Source of the DNA: Castanea sativa
Taxonomy: Eukaryota; Streptophyta; Magnoliopsida; Fagales; Fagaceae
Length of the DNA stretch: 64,000 bases
Assembly: GCF_040712315.1 (NCBI RefSeq)
Contig: NC_134015.1
Span: 11,614,945 to 11,678,944 of the forward strand
Direction: 5' to 3'
The translations under genes and the position numbers were made by a program. Under the pieces are notes generated by a model. That model was not told the DNA's origin. It did no database searches and saw only the letters and a program-made list of their open reading frames with translations. This document shows, one piece after another, positions 34,772-46,331 of the stretch. Each line of letters opens with the position of its first letter. The first letter of the stretch is position 1.

Positions 34772-35741
34772 ACGCTTGATTATACTAGGATCTTTAAGAC
34801 CATTGTTATGATTTAGATTGAGCATGAGACTATTGATTACCCTAGTCATTTTATATAAGCATTAGTCATTTTAAAAACTATGTCATAACAGGATTTTATT
34901 GGGCCAAAAATTAATGGTTATATAGCATACATGCAGCTGACTATGAAAAAAAGTCACTTTTCGCAGGGTGTGTTATCAATCTACTAAAGACTGGGTCCAC
35001 ATTGCATCCTACTACACAACAGAAATATCAACTTTTTTTTTTTTTTGTGCTTCTTCCTACGCACACAATAGAAACATCAACAATTTGTTTTTTGAGAAAT
35101 AAACACACACACACACAAGAGAGAGGAAGAGTAGTTCTAACACAAAAGCATACCACAAACTTCACTCAAAAACTATAATAACTTTTAAGAACATCAACAG
35201 AAAAAGCTTGTTTTGTGTGAATTTGTCATATTTACTATTTTGAGTAGTTGTATGAAAATATATATGCTCATTCTTGTTGGAGAATGGAGAGGATAATAAA
35301 TTTATCTATAAAAGGAATTTCTGTCATGGTATGTTGAATAACTTATATTGCAATAGAAAAAGCTTTCATATGCTCAAGTAAATCATTTAAAAGCTTAAAA
35401 GAACCATAGTTATAGAAATCTCCTAATTTCTATGTCTTAGAAATTGATCTTCAAAATCAAGTTATATCATATAAAATACTGAAATTGTATAATTCACTCA
35501 AAAACTAAAAAACTAATAATCATTATCAACTAAAGGTGAAAAAAGAACATAAAGAAAGGCAATACCGCAAATAATTAAACTAAAGAATTAAAAAAATATT
35601 ACTTTTTATCTTCTATATATTTTAATAAATTCAAATTTAGAATAGGTATTCTCAATCCAAATATTTTTTTCCTAATTTTTAAGTAAGTAAACCAAATTGG
35701 ATCGAAGTGGACAGACTGGATTGTAATGGACTGAAGTGGAC

Positions 35742-35866
35742 TTTTTTTTTTTTTTTTAGAGATAATTACAACATGCTGCTAACCCCGCAGCTTGAATTCT
35801 TTCCCCCCTAGACCCCCAAGCACTTTGTGCATAGGAATGTGTCAATTCAGCTACAAGGCCTTTGAT
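35742..35866 (-). mobile_element. tRNA-derived SINE
   Basis: On the minus strand the 125-bp unit starts near CCTTGTAGCTGAATTGACAC (A-box-like TAGCTGAATTG), contains GAATTCAAGC (B-box-like) and ends in a run of about 17 A. It is flanked by a perfect 13-bp duplication GACTGAAGTGGAC at 35729-35741 and 35867-35879. Poly-A plus long target duplication are diagnostic of LINE-mobilised SINEs. Confidence 0.85.
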
Positions 35867-36196
35867 GACTGAAGTGGACCTAATACAGGGAAATAGACTA
35901 AACTAAACTGAATGGATTAAAATTGACCAAATTTGACTGAATGGACCAGATCATTGGGCATATCACCATTTTTTTATTTGTTCTTCTATTTTTTTTATAA
36001 TATGAAATATATTAAACAATTAACTTTACATATTCATCTTTGACGGTTTTTTCACCCTAATAATATCTTGGACAATTTAATATATTTAATATTATCAAAA
36101 AAAATTAGATGAACTAATCAATAATATAAAAATCATGATGTACTGATGATTTGACTCAATAATTGATAGTGTGGTGACATTAAATGTTAAGTTCCA

Positions 36197-36200
<4 letters not shown>

Positions 36201-36242
<42 letters not shown>
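36201..36242. repeat. (TA)n microsatellite
   Basis: About twenty uninterrupted TA units in a single run between CTTTA and ACAAAAATC. Confidence 0.95.
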
Positions 36243-36243
<1 letters not shown>

Positions 36244-38005
36244 CAAAAATCTGTTTTTGGGTTTGTCTCAAAGTAAGTTTGGTGTCTCTTGGTAGGGGTG
36301 ATCGGTGATGTCAGTTTATGATATATGATAGAATGCTCGCATAGAATGGTTGGAGGGTGGAAAATGGAGGAGGATAAAAAATGAGGAAGGGATAGAAAAA
36401 AACAAATGAAATTTCTCTCATATATGTTTAGTTGAGAGGATAGAAAAGTAGAGAAATGAAAAACTCATTTATTTGGTTGAGAAGAAAAATAAGATAATAG
36501 AAAATATTGTTTGTATAAACTTACTTTCATGCCCCTAATAAATAAAAAACAAATTAGCAAAAAAAAAAATCAAACCAGATATTAAGAAAAAAAAGGGTTG
36601 ATCAAAAAAAAAAAAACAAACAAAACGGAAAACATATGGTAACAGAAAAGGACAAAAACAGATGCTAAGAAAAATAATGAACAAATAAAGGACAAAAAAA
36701 AAAAAAATTTTGAATCCAGTTTTTTTTTAATTTTTAATTTTTAATTTTTAATTTTTAATTTTTAATTTTTATGTTGGTTACGTTGCACAAAAGGGTATTA
36801 TGGTCCGAAAAGTCCTTTTTGTGTTCCTTTTTCTCTTTAGTTTCTTCTCAAATAGAGAAGAAAACATTTTGGTGAGCTTGAAAAAAAAAATATCCAGACT
36901 TCATCAATTTTTTTTCCACAAATCCACCCAACCAAACATTCCTATAAATTTCTTTTTCTCCCATTTTCTCTCATTCTTTTTCCATCCTCCCTAAAATGTA
37001 TCGAACCAAACGGACTCCTAATAATGTTACTATATTATTATTTGTAATTTTGAGGTGAAAGATAGAAGAATCTTACTATTATAATTGAATGAGTAACTTA
37101 TATATAAAATGGGATTATCCTCACAATAATGCCACTAGTGAACTAAGTGAAGGCAACACAAGCTGCCACGATGGTGCTGATAATGAGATAGCTGTGGCAT
37201 TGGAATCACAAGCCTTTATGTACCCTTTTTCAAAACCTCACTTTTTCCCTCATTTTCTCTTCTTCTTTTTTAATTCTTTTTAAAGTACAAATATATTTTA
37301 GCACATTTTCAACAAAAAACTAAATAAGCTATACAAAAACAAACACAATATATATAATGGGGAACATATAACATTTGCTAATAATGTGTTTTTGAATTTC
37401 AAATTCGGTTTTCCAATTTTAGTAATTTAAACTATACCACCACCATGATGGTTTTCACTTTTCAGAAAATTAGTCGCTAACCCGTGTGATAAACGGGAAA
37501 ACTATTACTTCTACTATTTTTGGGCTGAAATAAGTTTTTTTTTTTTTCCCAAAATTGAAATAAAGTTATTTGTTTACCATTTTTTATGTCGGAATTCTTT
37601 TACTATTATTGTTAAGTTAAAATATTCAAAATTGATTATCTGATTATTTATTTAAAAGAAATAATTTTATAAAATGATGTAATGGTAGTTTTGTGAATAA
37701 AAAGCCATGTGATGGCATTGTAAAGGAAGCACCTTCCTAGAAACTTCCTTTCTACCCCTCCCAAGTGTCATAAATGTCATCTCATTTTTTTGTTTTAACT
37801 CTTTTCATTCCTCTTCTTAGACTACTCAAGCGTCTACAAATCTATAACACTCCTCCTTCATCTCATCTTCTTCGCTCAACTTTTTTTTTTAAAAAAATCG
37901 GTTTTCTTCTCTAACGTCCGCACCATCAAATCCAAAAGAAGCTACTTAATGAAAACACATTCTTCATTTAGTTCAAAAATTCATATTCAGTTCGGAATGA
38001 CAAAA

Positions 38006-38410
38006 CACTACAACAAAATGTATTTTTAGTGATGAAAATTAGTGAGGAAATATTTTTCGTCACTAAAAATACAGCTTTAGTGACGAAATATGCATTTTGT
38101 CACTAAAGCTGAAAAAAATTATAACATTTAGTGACGAAAAATAAATTTCGTCACTATTGTGATCTGAAAAATGGGCGCCAGGGGAGGGAAACTTTGGCGC
38201 GAGTTTAATTAATCTATAGTGACGAAATATTTCGTCACTGTAGGTTTTGCACTTACATGTTTTTAGTGACGAAATCACAAGTCGTCACTAAAAGTATGAT
38301 TTAGTGACGAAATATTAATTTCGTCTCTAAAACCTTAACAAAGCATAAAAAACTGATACCTTTAGCGACAACAAAGTAGGCATTAGCAACAGAAAAGGTT
38401 CGTCGCTAAA
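38006..38410. repeat. Left subterminal repeat zone of the CACTA element
   Basis: TTTAGTGACGAAA and its complement TTTCGTCACTAAA occur repeatedly, often as close inverted pairs such as GTGACGAAATATTTCGTCAC near 38219. In En/Spm such motifs bind the second element-encoded protein and are needed for excision; here the binding role is inferred. The zone is closely similar to 23168-23780. Confidence 0.9.
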
Positions 38411-38614
38411 GACCTAAGTATATTAGGTCACTTAAACCCTTTTATTTTGCCATTTCCCTCTTTTATTTCAGCTCCCAAAAGAACCTTCACACAAAAGAAC
38501 CTTTAGACCTTCAGACCAAGAGAACCTTCAGACCAAAAGAACCTTCAGCTCAACACACAATCGGCGACGGCGACGCTTCAGTTCTATCGGTGACGGCGAC
38601 GCTTCAAACGCCGG

Positions 38615-38655
<41 letters not shown>

Positions 38656-38799
38656 GTTAAATTTAGCTTATTTGATTTTGGATTATTGATTTGTGTTTGT
38701 GTTTTTGTTGAAAATTTTGTTTTGGTTTATTTTGGAGATTGATTATTTTTGGGGGATTCAATGGGTTGGCTTTGAGATCAGAATTTTTCGCTTTGATTT

Positions 38800-38836
<37 letters not shown>

Positions 38837-40008
38837 CAGGGGTTAATAATTAGAGGTTGGGCTGTGTTTGGTTGCTGAGAAAACAAAGGAAAATCATAGT
38901 TTTTGATTTGCACATACTAACCCTTCTATTTAAGGGCTCAAGTTTGTTCCTTTCTTTCACTTTATGAAGTTTTAATATTTTGGGTATCTTCAATTTCGTT
39001 TATTTATGGCTTTGAATGCATGATTTGGTGGTTGGTAGATCTGGGACTGATTGCTAAAAAATGTATGGAAATTTTGAGAAAGCAAATTTCTGGGTCTCAT
39101 AATTTGTTGTTGTTATTGTTTCTGAAATGGAACATTTCAGCTCCACTAAGTCATAAATATGGGTGTTTTAAGTTCAGCTGCGTCATATATGGGTGCCAAC
39201 CAAATGGAATCTAAGGTTGAAATTTGTGTCTCTATACGTTTCACACTTTCTCAGCTATCAAACTAGTCTTAGTGAATAGCATTCTATTAAGTATGGAGGT
39301 GGTTTAGAGTGGTTTTTTATAAAGTTGTTTACTTTGACTTTCTGAAAGTGTATTGAATACTGGGTAAGTTTTGTTTTAAGTCATATGATGCGAAATTCAT
39401 TTTTGTTTTAGCATATATAATTAATTGTTATAAATTAAGTGAGTTTGCTTGGTGTTTTTAATGGAGTGATTGGTATTCCCTACTTATCTGGGATGTGGAG
39501 TAATTTCTGTAGTTGATTGCATCTTCCACTTTCTAGCAATTACCATTTGTTGAACCATGTTGGACCTCTATATTGTCAATGTTTGTGTACACTGTACAAT
39601 TTAAATGGGGCTTCTAACCTTATTTTTTTTATAAGTAAATAAGTATCTAATGAATCTTTTAACCAGTTTATGTTTAAATTTTTTAACCAATAGTGCTTGG
39701 CTAAATGCCAATGGTTAATTAGGTTGGGTGCTGAAATTCTTTGGTTTTTGTCTTTTTTTCTTTTTAAATTTTTTCAAGGCCACGCCTAATTACAATGATT
39801 CTTTCCTCACTCTTCTACTCGTCAAATATACTTGTGCTATTCCTGCCCATTAAATTCATATTCTTATGTGCTGCCCTTAATTTTCAGGGATATATTTTTG
39901 AGTGGGTTGCTTATTATATTAAAATTGTGAGGAAAGTAGTCTGCTCAACAATGAGAACTGGAAAAGATTGTGCTTGAACTATTTTGATATACTTCAGTCT
40001 GATATAAA

Positions 40009-40257
40009 ATGGAAGATGAGAACGGACTTGATCTTGGCTTGGGTCTATCTTGTGGTGGATTGTCTGTCAAGTCCAAGGGTAAAATTGGTAGCTCATCAGA
40101 TGTTAGGACAGAAGAAGGTGATAGAGGGAATAAATTAGTAATTGGCTTCACTGTTTTTGATTTGCACTCTAAAGATGCACTGTATCAAAGACTGCAGCCC
40201 TTAAAGTCATTAAAGCACTTTTGTTACATTAACCATATTCTGTTCCTATTAAAATAA
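40009..40257 (+). CDS. Short ORF with an EAR motif, probable captured host gene fragment
   Basis: The ORF starts at an ATG and encodes 82 aa. Residues 1-15 are MEDENGLDLGLGLSC, containing LDLGLGL, an LxLxL-type EAR repression motif; the next stretch is Lys/Ser-rich (KSKGKIGSSSD) followed by RTEEGDRGNKLV. From memory of the family this resembles the N terminus of NINJA/AFP-family corepressor adaptors, which recruit TOPLESS; the resemblance seems to stop at about residue 44, after which the sequence looks random. It is not a known CACTA protein. Best reading: a fragment of a host exon carried inside the transposon. Whether it is transcribed is unknown. Confidence 0.5.
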   Translation: MEDENGLDLGLGLSCGGLSVKSKGKIGSSSDVRTEEGDRGNKLVIGFTVFDLHSKDALYQRLQPLKSLKHFCYINHILFLLK

Positions 40258-41384
40258 TTGTCTCCTGGTTGGTGAGCTTTCATATAAACTTAAAGCATAA
40301 TCTCAATGGTTGAGATTGCAATTACTTTGTGTTAAAAAAATACTTATAGTTTACATTTCAAGAAAATGTTTAAGTTAATAAACTGGCTTAAACATTAAGC
40401 CAATTCACACACAGTTTTTTAAAGTTTCATATCTTTAAGGTAAAGGTGCTCCTACATGATTTATGTTTCAAGTCAAATAAACTAATAAACTTAAGTTATT
40501 CCATACAAACTTTAGTGTATTTTTGGCAATATTGTTGTAGAAAGTAAAGGTTTAGTTGTAAAGCTTTAATTGTAGAGCTTTTGTGATATAAAGTTTTAAT
40601 TGAAAACCTCTTTAACATTTTAAGTGTGCAATATATAAATACAAATTTAAAATTTTGGATTTACAAAGATTGAAAAATAAATTGTAGAACTTTTTTTTCT
40701 TTCTAAAAGTTATAATTTAAATTTTATTTCATTTGTTTGCCGAAAAACTCTTTAGAACTCTAAAAACTCTTTTTCTACTAGTGACTAGACAAGCTCCAAG
40801 AATTGGTTGGATGGCTGCCAAAATTCTATGAGGATAAGGTATCAATTGACAATGCTGCGTTCATAACTTGTTGGTGATCAAGTGAAGGCATATAAGAATA
40901 TAAGACTAATAAAGTGGGGCTTTTCCTTTTTCTTTTTCTTTTTTCTTTTTTCTTTTTTCCTCTTGTGTTGTTTGTAAGGTTTGGCTCAATTTTTATGCTT
41001 TTAACTATACTTTAACTGCAATTTGTGAAATGTTTTTGGGTCTCAGTTTTGGGTCTTCACTTTGATAAAGTTAGATTATTGTTTTATGGTTTAGTTAGTT
41101 ATTTTAAATTATTGTTTGTGTTCCTCAATTTTCAATTTTGTTTCTCTTTCTGCAGGAAAGCATTTCAACAGTAAGTGTACCTTTGGCAAAAACTAGTGAT
41201 TGATCACTCTTGGCCTAGTACCTTTGCTTCTTTTTATTATGAGAGGATCATTTTCAAGATTGAAGTATTTATAAATTTAACTTTTCTTTTACAGGTTAAA
41301 TACATATTGTTTGCAATAACTTTGGATTTTTTCTGAAAGTTGTAAGCTTAGCTTGACCAAGTAAGTAAATTTTAGTAGAAAACC

Positions 41385-42375
41385 TTATAAAACTCTATAC
41401 GTGTGATGTTGGAAATTGGATTTGTGGTGGTATGTTGTGTTGGAGCAAGCGGGTGGCTTGCATGGTGTTATAAGGTGGGTTAAACTAATATTGGGAGTGT
41501 TTTTCATTTTTTGCAAATGTTAATGAGTATTGTTGATTAGATGTGATGAATAGTATTTTATTTGATTTAAATACTTGTAAAACGCTATACTTGTGATGTT
41601 TGTGATTGATTTTGTGATTGGTTTTGTGGTGGTATGTTGTGTTGGAGCAAGCGGGTGGCTTGCATGATGTTATAAGGTGGGTTAAACTAATATTGGGAGT
41701 GTTTTTCATTTCTTGCAAATGTTAATGAGTATTGTTGATTAGATGTGATGAATAGTATTTTATTTGATTTAAATACTTGTAAAACGCTATACTTGTGATG
41801 TTTGTGATTGATTTTGTGATTGGTTTTGTGGTGGTATGTTGTGTTGGAGCAAGCGGGTGGCTTGCATGATGTTATAAGGTGGGTTAAACTAATATTGGGA
41901 GTGTTTTTCATTTCTTGCAAATGTTAATGAGTATTGTTGATTAGATGTGATGAATAGTATTTTATTTGATTTAAATACTTGTAAAACTCTATACTTATGA
42001 TGTTTGTGATTGGTTTTGTGGTGGTATGTTATGTTGGAGCAAGCGGGTGACTTGCATGGTGTTATAAGGTGGGTTAAACTATTATTGGGAGTGTTTTTCA
42101 TTTTTTGCAAATGTTAATGAGTATTGTTGATTAGATGTGATGAATAGTATTTTATTTGATTTAAATACTTGTAAAACTCTATACTTGTGATGTTTGTGAT
42201 TGGTTTTGTGATTGGTTTTGTGGTGGTATGTTGTGTTGGAGCAAGCGGGTGGCTTGCATGATGTTATAAGGTGGGTTAAACTAATATTGGGAGTGTTTTT
42301 CATTTCTTGCAAATGTTAATGAGTATTGTTGATTAGATGTGATGAATAGTATTTTATTTGATTTCAATACTTGTG
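41385..42375. repeat. 202-bp tandem array upstream of the transposase
   Basis: A TTTGTGGTGG anchor recurs at 41421, 41623, 41825, 42015 and 42217, giving spacings of 202, 202, 190 and 202 bp. The 190-bp unit lacks 12 bp of a GATTGATTTTGTG repeat. Units 2 and 3 are almost identical, the first and fourth more diverged. Minus-strand open frames across the units are by-products of the repeat. The array ends about 90 bp before the TNP2 start codon. Confidence 0.95.
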
Positions 42376-42461
42376 CATTCATGAACGAGATAGAACTTTA
42401 TCTAAGTAGCATGAGTTATTCTTATTTTACTAAAATAGCATTTACCTTATTGTAGTCAAAC

Positions 42462-45400
42462 ATGGATAAAAGTTGGATGCCAATGGCTAAGACACCTGAT
42501 GACAGATTAAGTCGTCCATATATTGAAGGGGTCAATACATTTATTAATTTTGCAAGATCAGTTGTGGACTTGAGTGGTAATATTCCATGCCCGTGTATTC
42601 ACTGTGTGAATTGCTATCGACAATCTCTTCAAATTGTGCGTATCCATTTGCTTCATCGTGGGATTATGCAATCTTACGTTAATTGGTATAATCATGGAGA
42701 ACCTCGTGTATTGAATGAGAACATTCATGATAATGAAATGTCGGATGGTGATCATATGGATGGTATCGATGCCTTGGTAGGTGACCAAATTAGAGGGGAA
42801 CCAAGAAATGCAACCGAAGATGAGGAGGTGCGTCATTTTGACAAACTTGAGGAAGATGCAAAGCATGAGTTGTATCCGAGTTGCACTGATTATAGTATCT
42901 TGAAGTTTGTTATTGAGATGTTGAATGTAAAGGTAATGACCAACTTGAGTAATAAGGGACTTGATATGATGCTAGAATTGCTGACAAAGGTTTTACCAAA
43001 AGATAACTTGGTTCCAAGGTCAACTTATGAGGCAAAGAAGATATTACGTGACTTGGGCATGTCATATGGGCATATAGATGCATGCAAAAATGATTGTGCA
43101 CTATTTTGGAAGGAAAATGAAAACCTTGATAAATGTCCAGTATGTGAGACGCCTAGGTACAAGGATACACGTGCCCAAGGTAAAAAGATTCCTCATAAGG
43201 TATTGCGTTACTTCCCGTTGACACCGAGATTGAGGAGATTGTACATGTTAGGCCAAAGAGCTAAGGACATGAGATGGTATATAGACAAATGAGTGGATGA
43301 TGGGATAATGAGGCATCCGGTTGATAGTGAGGAGTGGAAGGAGTTTGATTTGCAACATCCTGATTTTGCCCTCGAACCTCGCAATGTAAGGTTGGGGTTG
43401 GCTACAAATGGATTTAACCCTTTTGGGAATATGAACAACAACTATAGTATGTGGCCTGTCATACTTATCCCCTATAACCTACCGCCTTGGCTGATTATGA
43501 AGGAGCCATATTTTATGTTGTCCTTGCTTATTCCTGGTCCCCATCAACCAGGAAATGAGATTGATACTTACTTAAGACCATTGGTTGACGAGTTGAAGGA
43601 GTTGTGGGAAGAAGGTGTAGAAAATTATGATGCTTATAGTAAAGAGCATTTTCAGATGCGTGCAACTTTGTTGTGGACAATACATAACTATCCTGGATTT
43701 GGTAACGTGTCTGGGTGGAAGACAAAGGGTTATCATTCTTGTTACACTTGCAACGATGAACCATATTCAGAAGCTTTGGAAAGTAAAATTTGATTCATTA
43801 ACCATCGAGCTTATTTGCCTATGGAACATCGTTGGAGACATAGTCGGTTGCATAATGGTTTATCAGAGAAACGGAAGAGATCTTTAGAGTTACAAGTGGG
43901 AAAGATACAAGAACAGTTAGATAGAATGCCAAATATAATTTTAGGAAAGCATCCAAGTAATAAGAAGAGACAACTCATTGGGGAGCCAAATTGGTCAAAG
44001 GTAAGTATTTTGTATAAGCTTCCATACTGGAAGAATAAGAAGCTTAAGCACAACATTGATGTCATGCATGTGGAGAAGAACATTAGTGAGAGTACTTACG
44101 GTACTTTGTTGTGCATTGAGGGGAGAAACAAGGATACTGACAAGGCACGGATAGACTTGCAAAATATGAACTTTAGGCACACGTTGTATTTGAAACAACG
44201 TCCTGATGGATCATATGACAAGCCTCGGGCTTTTTTTTCATTAAGCCCAAATGAAAGGGATGGTTTCTATGATTTTTTGAAATCAGTCAAGTATCCGGAT
44301 GGCTATGTAGCCAACATATCAAGGTCAGTGAATGCAAAAAATGGTAGATTATCTGGTTTGAAAAGCCATGACTGTCATGTGCTACTACAACGAATTCTTC
44401 CAGTTGGGTTGCACGGGTTTGCACATAAAGATATTAGTATTGTATTGTTTGAGTTGGGCAGCTTCTTTCAAGACTTATGCTCAAGAACCCTAAAGCAGAG
44501 TGAATTGGAGAAACTAGAAGAACGTATAGTTCTTATACTATGCAAGCTTGAGAGGTTATTTCCTCCAGCATTCTTTGATGTTATGGTCCACCTTGCTGTT
44601 CACTTGCCTCGAGAAGCAATTCTAGGAGGCCTGGTACAATATCGGTGGATGTACCCAATTGAAAGGTAATTAGACCCTTTAATGTATCCATCAATTGTAT
44701 CTTTCCCACATGGTATAAAATCACATAATGTGTGTATGTTTTCCTCGTAGGTACCTTGGAAAATTAAAAAGATACGTTTCAAATCGAGCTCGACCAGAAG
44801 GTTCGATTGCAGAGGCTTACATTCTCAAAGAATGTATTAACAACTGGTCTTTGTATATTGATGGGATTGAAACTGTGCATAATCGAAGAGAAAGAAATGA
44901 AGATTTTGGTGAATCTAGTGAAGGATTGATAGTTTTTTCACAAACTGCCCGACCTACAGGTGGTAGGCGAAATGATGGCAACTTGTCTCGTGCATTGCTT
45001 GATACTGCTCATTGGTACTTACTGTACAATAGTCCTGAGATAGAGCCTTATTTAAAGTATGTGATTTCATATGCATGTATTGTTTGATCAAGTTTTGAAT
45101 ATTATCTGCAATGCTTAGCTGAAAATAAATCACCTTATTTTTAACAGTGAACACAAAAGTACATTGCATAATCCTACTGGAGAAGCCATAACTCAAATTC
45201 AACGACAAGAGTTTCCCAAGTGGTTCAGAGAACGTGTAAGAAATTTGAAATTTAATCACACACTAATAAAAATTAAACAAGAAAATAGTTTCGTCATTAC
45301 TTATTATTAATTAATATCGCTTGTTGTATGTCATTATAGATGAATAGATTGAAAGTTAACGAGTCACCAGAAGCTACTAAAGAGTTATGGTCATTAGCAA

Positions 45401-46056
45401 ATGGTCCTAAGCCGCATGTGAAGGAGTACACAGTTTATATGGTCAATGGTGTAAAGTTCCATACAAGGGATCTAGACAATCGTCGTGTAACCCAAAACAG
45501 TGGTGTATGTACGGAAGAGGACCATGAGGGAGAAATGCACGACTTCTATGGTCATGTGTGCAAAATTTGGGAATTGGAGTATGTGTTTCGCCATAAAGTT
45601 GTTTTGTTCCAGTGTGAATGGTACAATACTGGTACCAATGGTCGAAGAAGAACGATAAGAACCGATGCACACTGCACAAGCATTGATGTTACAAGTCGGT
45701 GGTATGAAAATGACCCTTTTATACTTCCTAGTCAAGCGAAACAAGTTTTTTACCTTCAAGATACCAAATTGGGTGAACCTTGAAAAATTGTGCAATCCAT
45801 TCAACATAGGGGAGTGTTTGATGTCCCGGAAGTCGAGAGTGGAGAATTCAATGATAATACAGAAGATAGTGATGCATTTCAACAAGAAGCTATTGTTGAT
45901 GTTTTCTCTATCAATGTTGAGGACAATATTATTGATTATTGTATGGGTGATGTTGAAACTGAGGTTGTTGTGGAAGGTGGAACTTCAAGAGATGCTAATC
46001 AAAATGAAGAGCATGACATACCTAATGTTGATCTTGATACGGATTATGATATGTAG
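42462..46056 (+). pseudogene. TNP2-type CACTA transposase with three in-frame stops
   Basis: Model: 42462-44665, 44751-45056, 45148-45235, 45340-46056, all introns GT-AG, 1105 codons in one frame. In-frame TGA codons fall at 43290-43292, 43791-43793 and 45781-45783. Visible regions: N-terminal CPCIHC zinc-binding-like segment (codons about 43-48), then CALFWKENENLDKCPVC (from about codon 212), FPLTPRLRRLYM, GFNPFGNMNNNYSMWPVILI, PYNLPPWLIMK and GFGNVSGWKTKGY of the Transposase_21 domain, a DUF4218-like block with PPAFFDVMVHLAVHLPREA, and a DUF4216-like C-terminal part. This protein cuts the element ends in En/Spm. The first two stops are plausible CGA to TGA changes, the third TGG to TGA. The acidic tail after 45783 is weakly conserved. 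Confidence 0.9.
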
Positions 46057-46331
46057 AGTTCATGACAATTGTCTTAAATGTTGTGTGCTTATCTTAAAGT
46101 TTTATGCTTGTCTAAGTAGCAATTGTTTTGTACTTATCTTGAACTTGATATGGATATTGATGTGGTCATTTGTTGTGTTGAGTTAGTAGTAATTGTGTTC
46201 AAATTTTGCATTTGTGAATTATTTGATATGGATAATGGCGTAGACTATGATATGTAAAGTTAGTAGTAATTGTTATTGAGATGTTTTGTACTTATTTTGA
46301 ACTTGATGACATCAATACATAGTTTCAAAAA

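Larger units (their letters stand above)
34780..37120. other. Intron/flank of pseudogene E, AT-rich, no gene
   Basis: The first 80 bp match gene A intron 2. The rest holds a SINE (35742-35866), a TA dinucleotide run (36201-36242), a heptamer run TTTTTAA (about 36725-36770) and a block at about 36290-37020 whose purine-rich left half and pyrimidine-rich right half look partly complementary, perhaps an unclassified foldback element. I could not find exon 2 of E. Confidence 0.5.
27628..37214 (-). pseudogene. ESL pseudogene E: exon 1 relic and exons 3-6, with multiple insertions
   Basis: Recognisable minus-strand parts: exon 1 relic 37214-37121 (degraded); exon 3 in two pieces, 30776-30728 and 29773-29740, reading YSLFGSIMAIGAIIGAL then ISGKMTDVIGRRY; exon 4 in two pieces, 29617-29590 and 28146-28109; exon 5 27842-27777 (GALLLDFGRLLVEVGYGITC...); exon 6 27693-27628 ([16 protein letters not shown]...). 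Exon 3 is split by a Harbinger-like element, exon 4 by a solo LTR and also has an extra base relative to gene A. Donors after exons 3 and 6 are not GT. Exon 2 and exons 7-18 were not found. Intron 2 sequence near 31650-31850 and 34780-34850 matches gene A intron 2 (3480-3790), so E is closest to A. It cannot be functional. Confidence 0.85.
38411..42461. other. CACTA leader and first-intron-like region
   Basis: From 38460 to 38610 the sequence is GC-richer (AAAGAACCTTCAG repeats, then CGGCGACGGCGACGCTTC), like an untranslated first exon, and 38616-38651 is a (CT)n run. The rest is AT-rich with no coding sequence except the short ORF at 40009. Acceptor-like TTATTGTAG lies near 42448-42456, just before the transposase ATG, so transcription likely starts near the left end and the leader is spliced out. 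Confidence 0.5.

Noticed and set aside
41485..42312. Four nearly identical minus-strand ORFs of 73-77 codons (NISLTHLITSCKPPACSN...)
   Set aside because: They are one open frame repeated by the 202-bp tandem array; no homology or independent coding signal, and they lie antisense to the transposase leader.
42558..45885. Several minus-strand ORFs of 60-137 codons opposite the transposase
   Set aside because: They mirror the coding sequence of the TNP2-type gene and show no recognisable domain.
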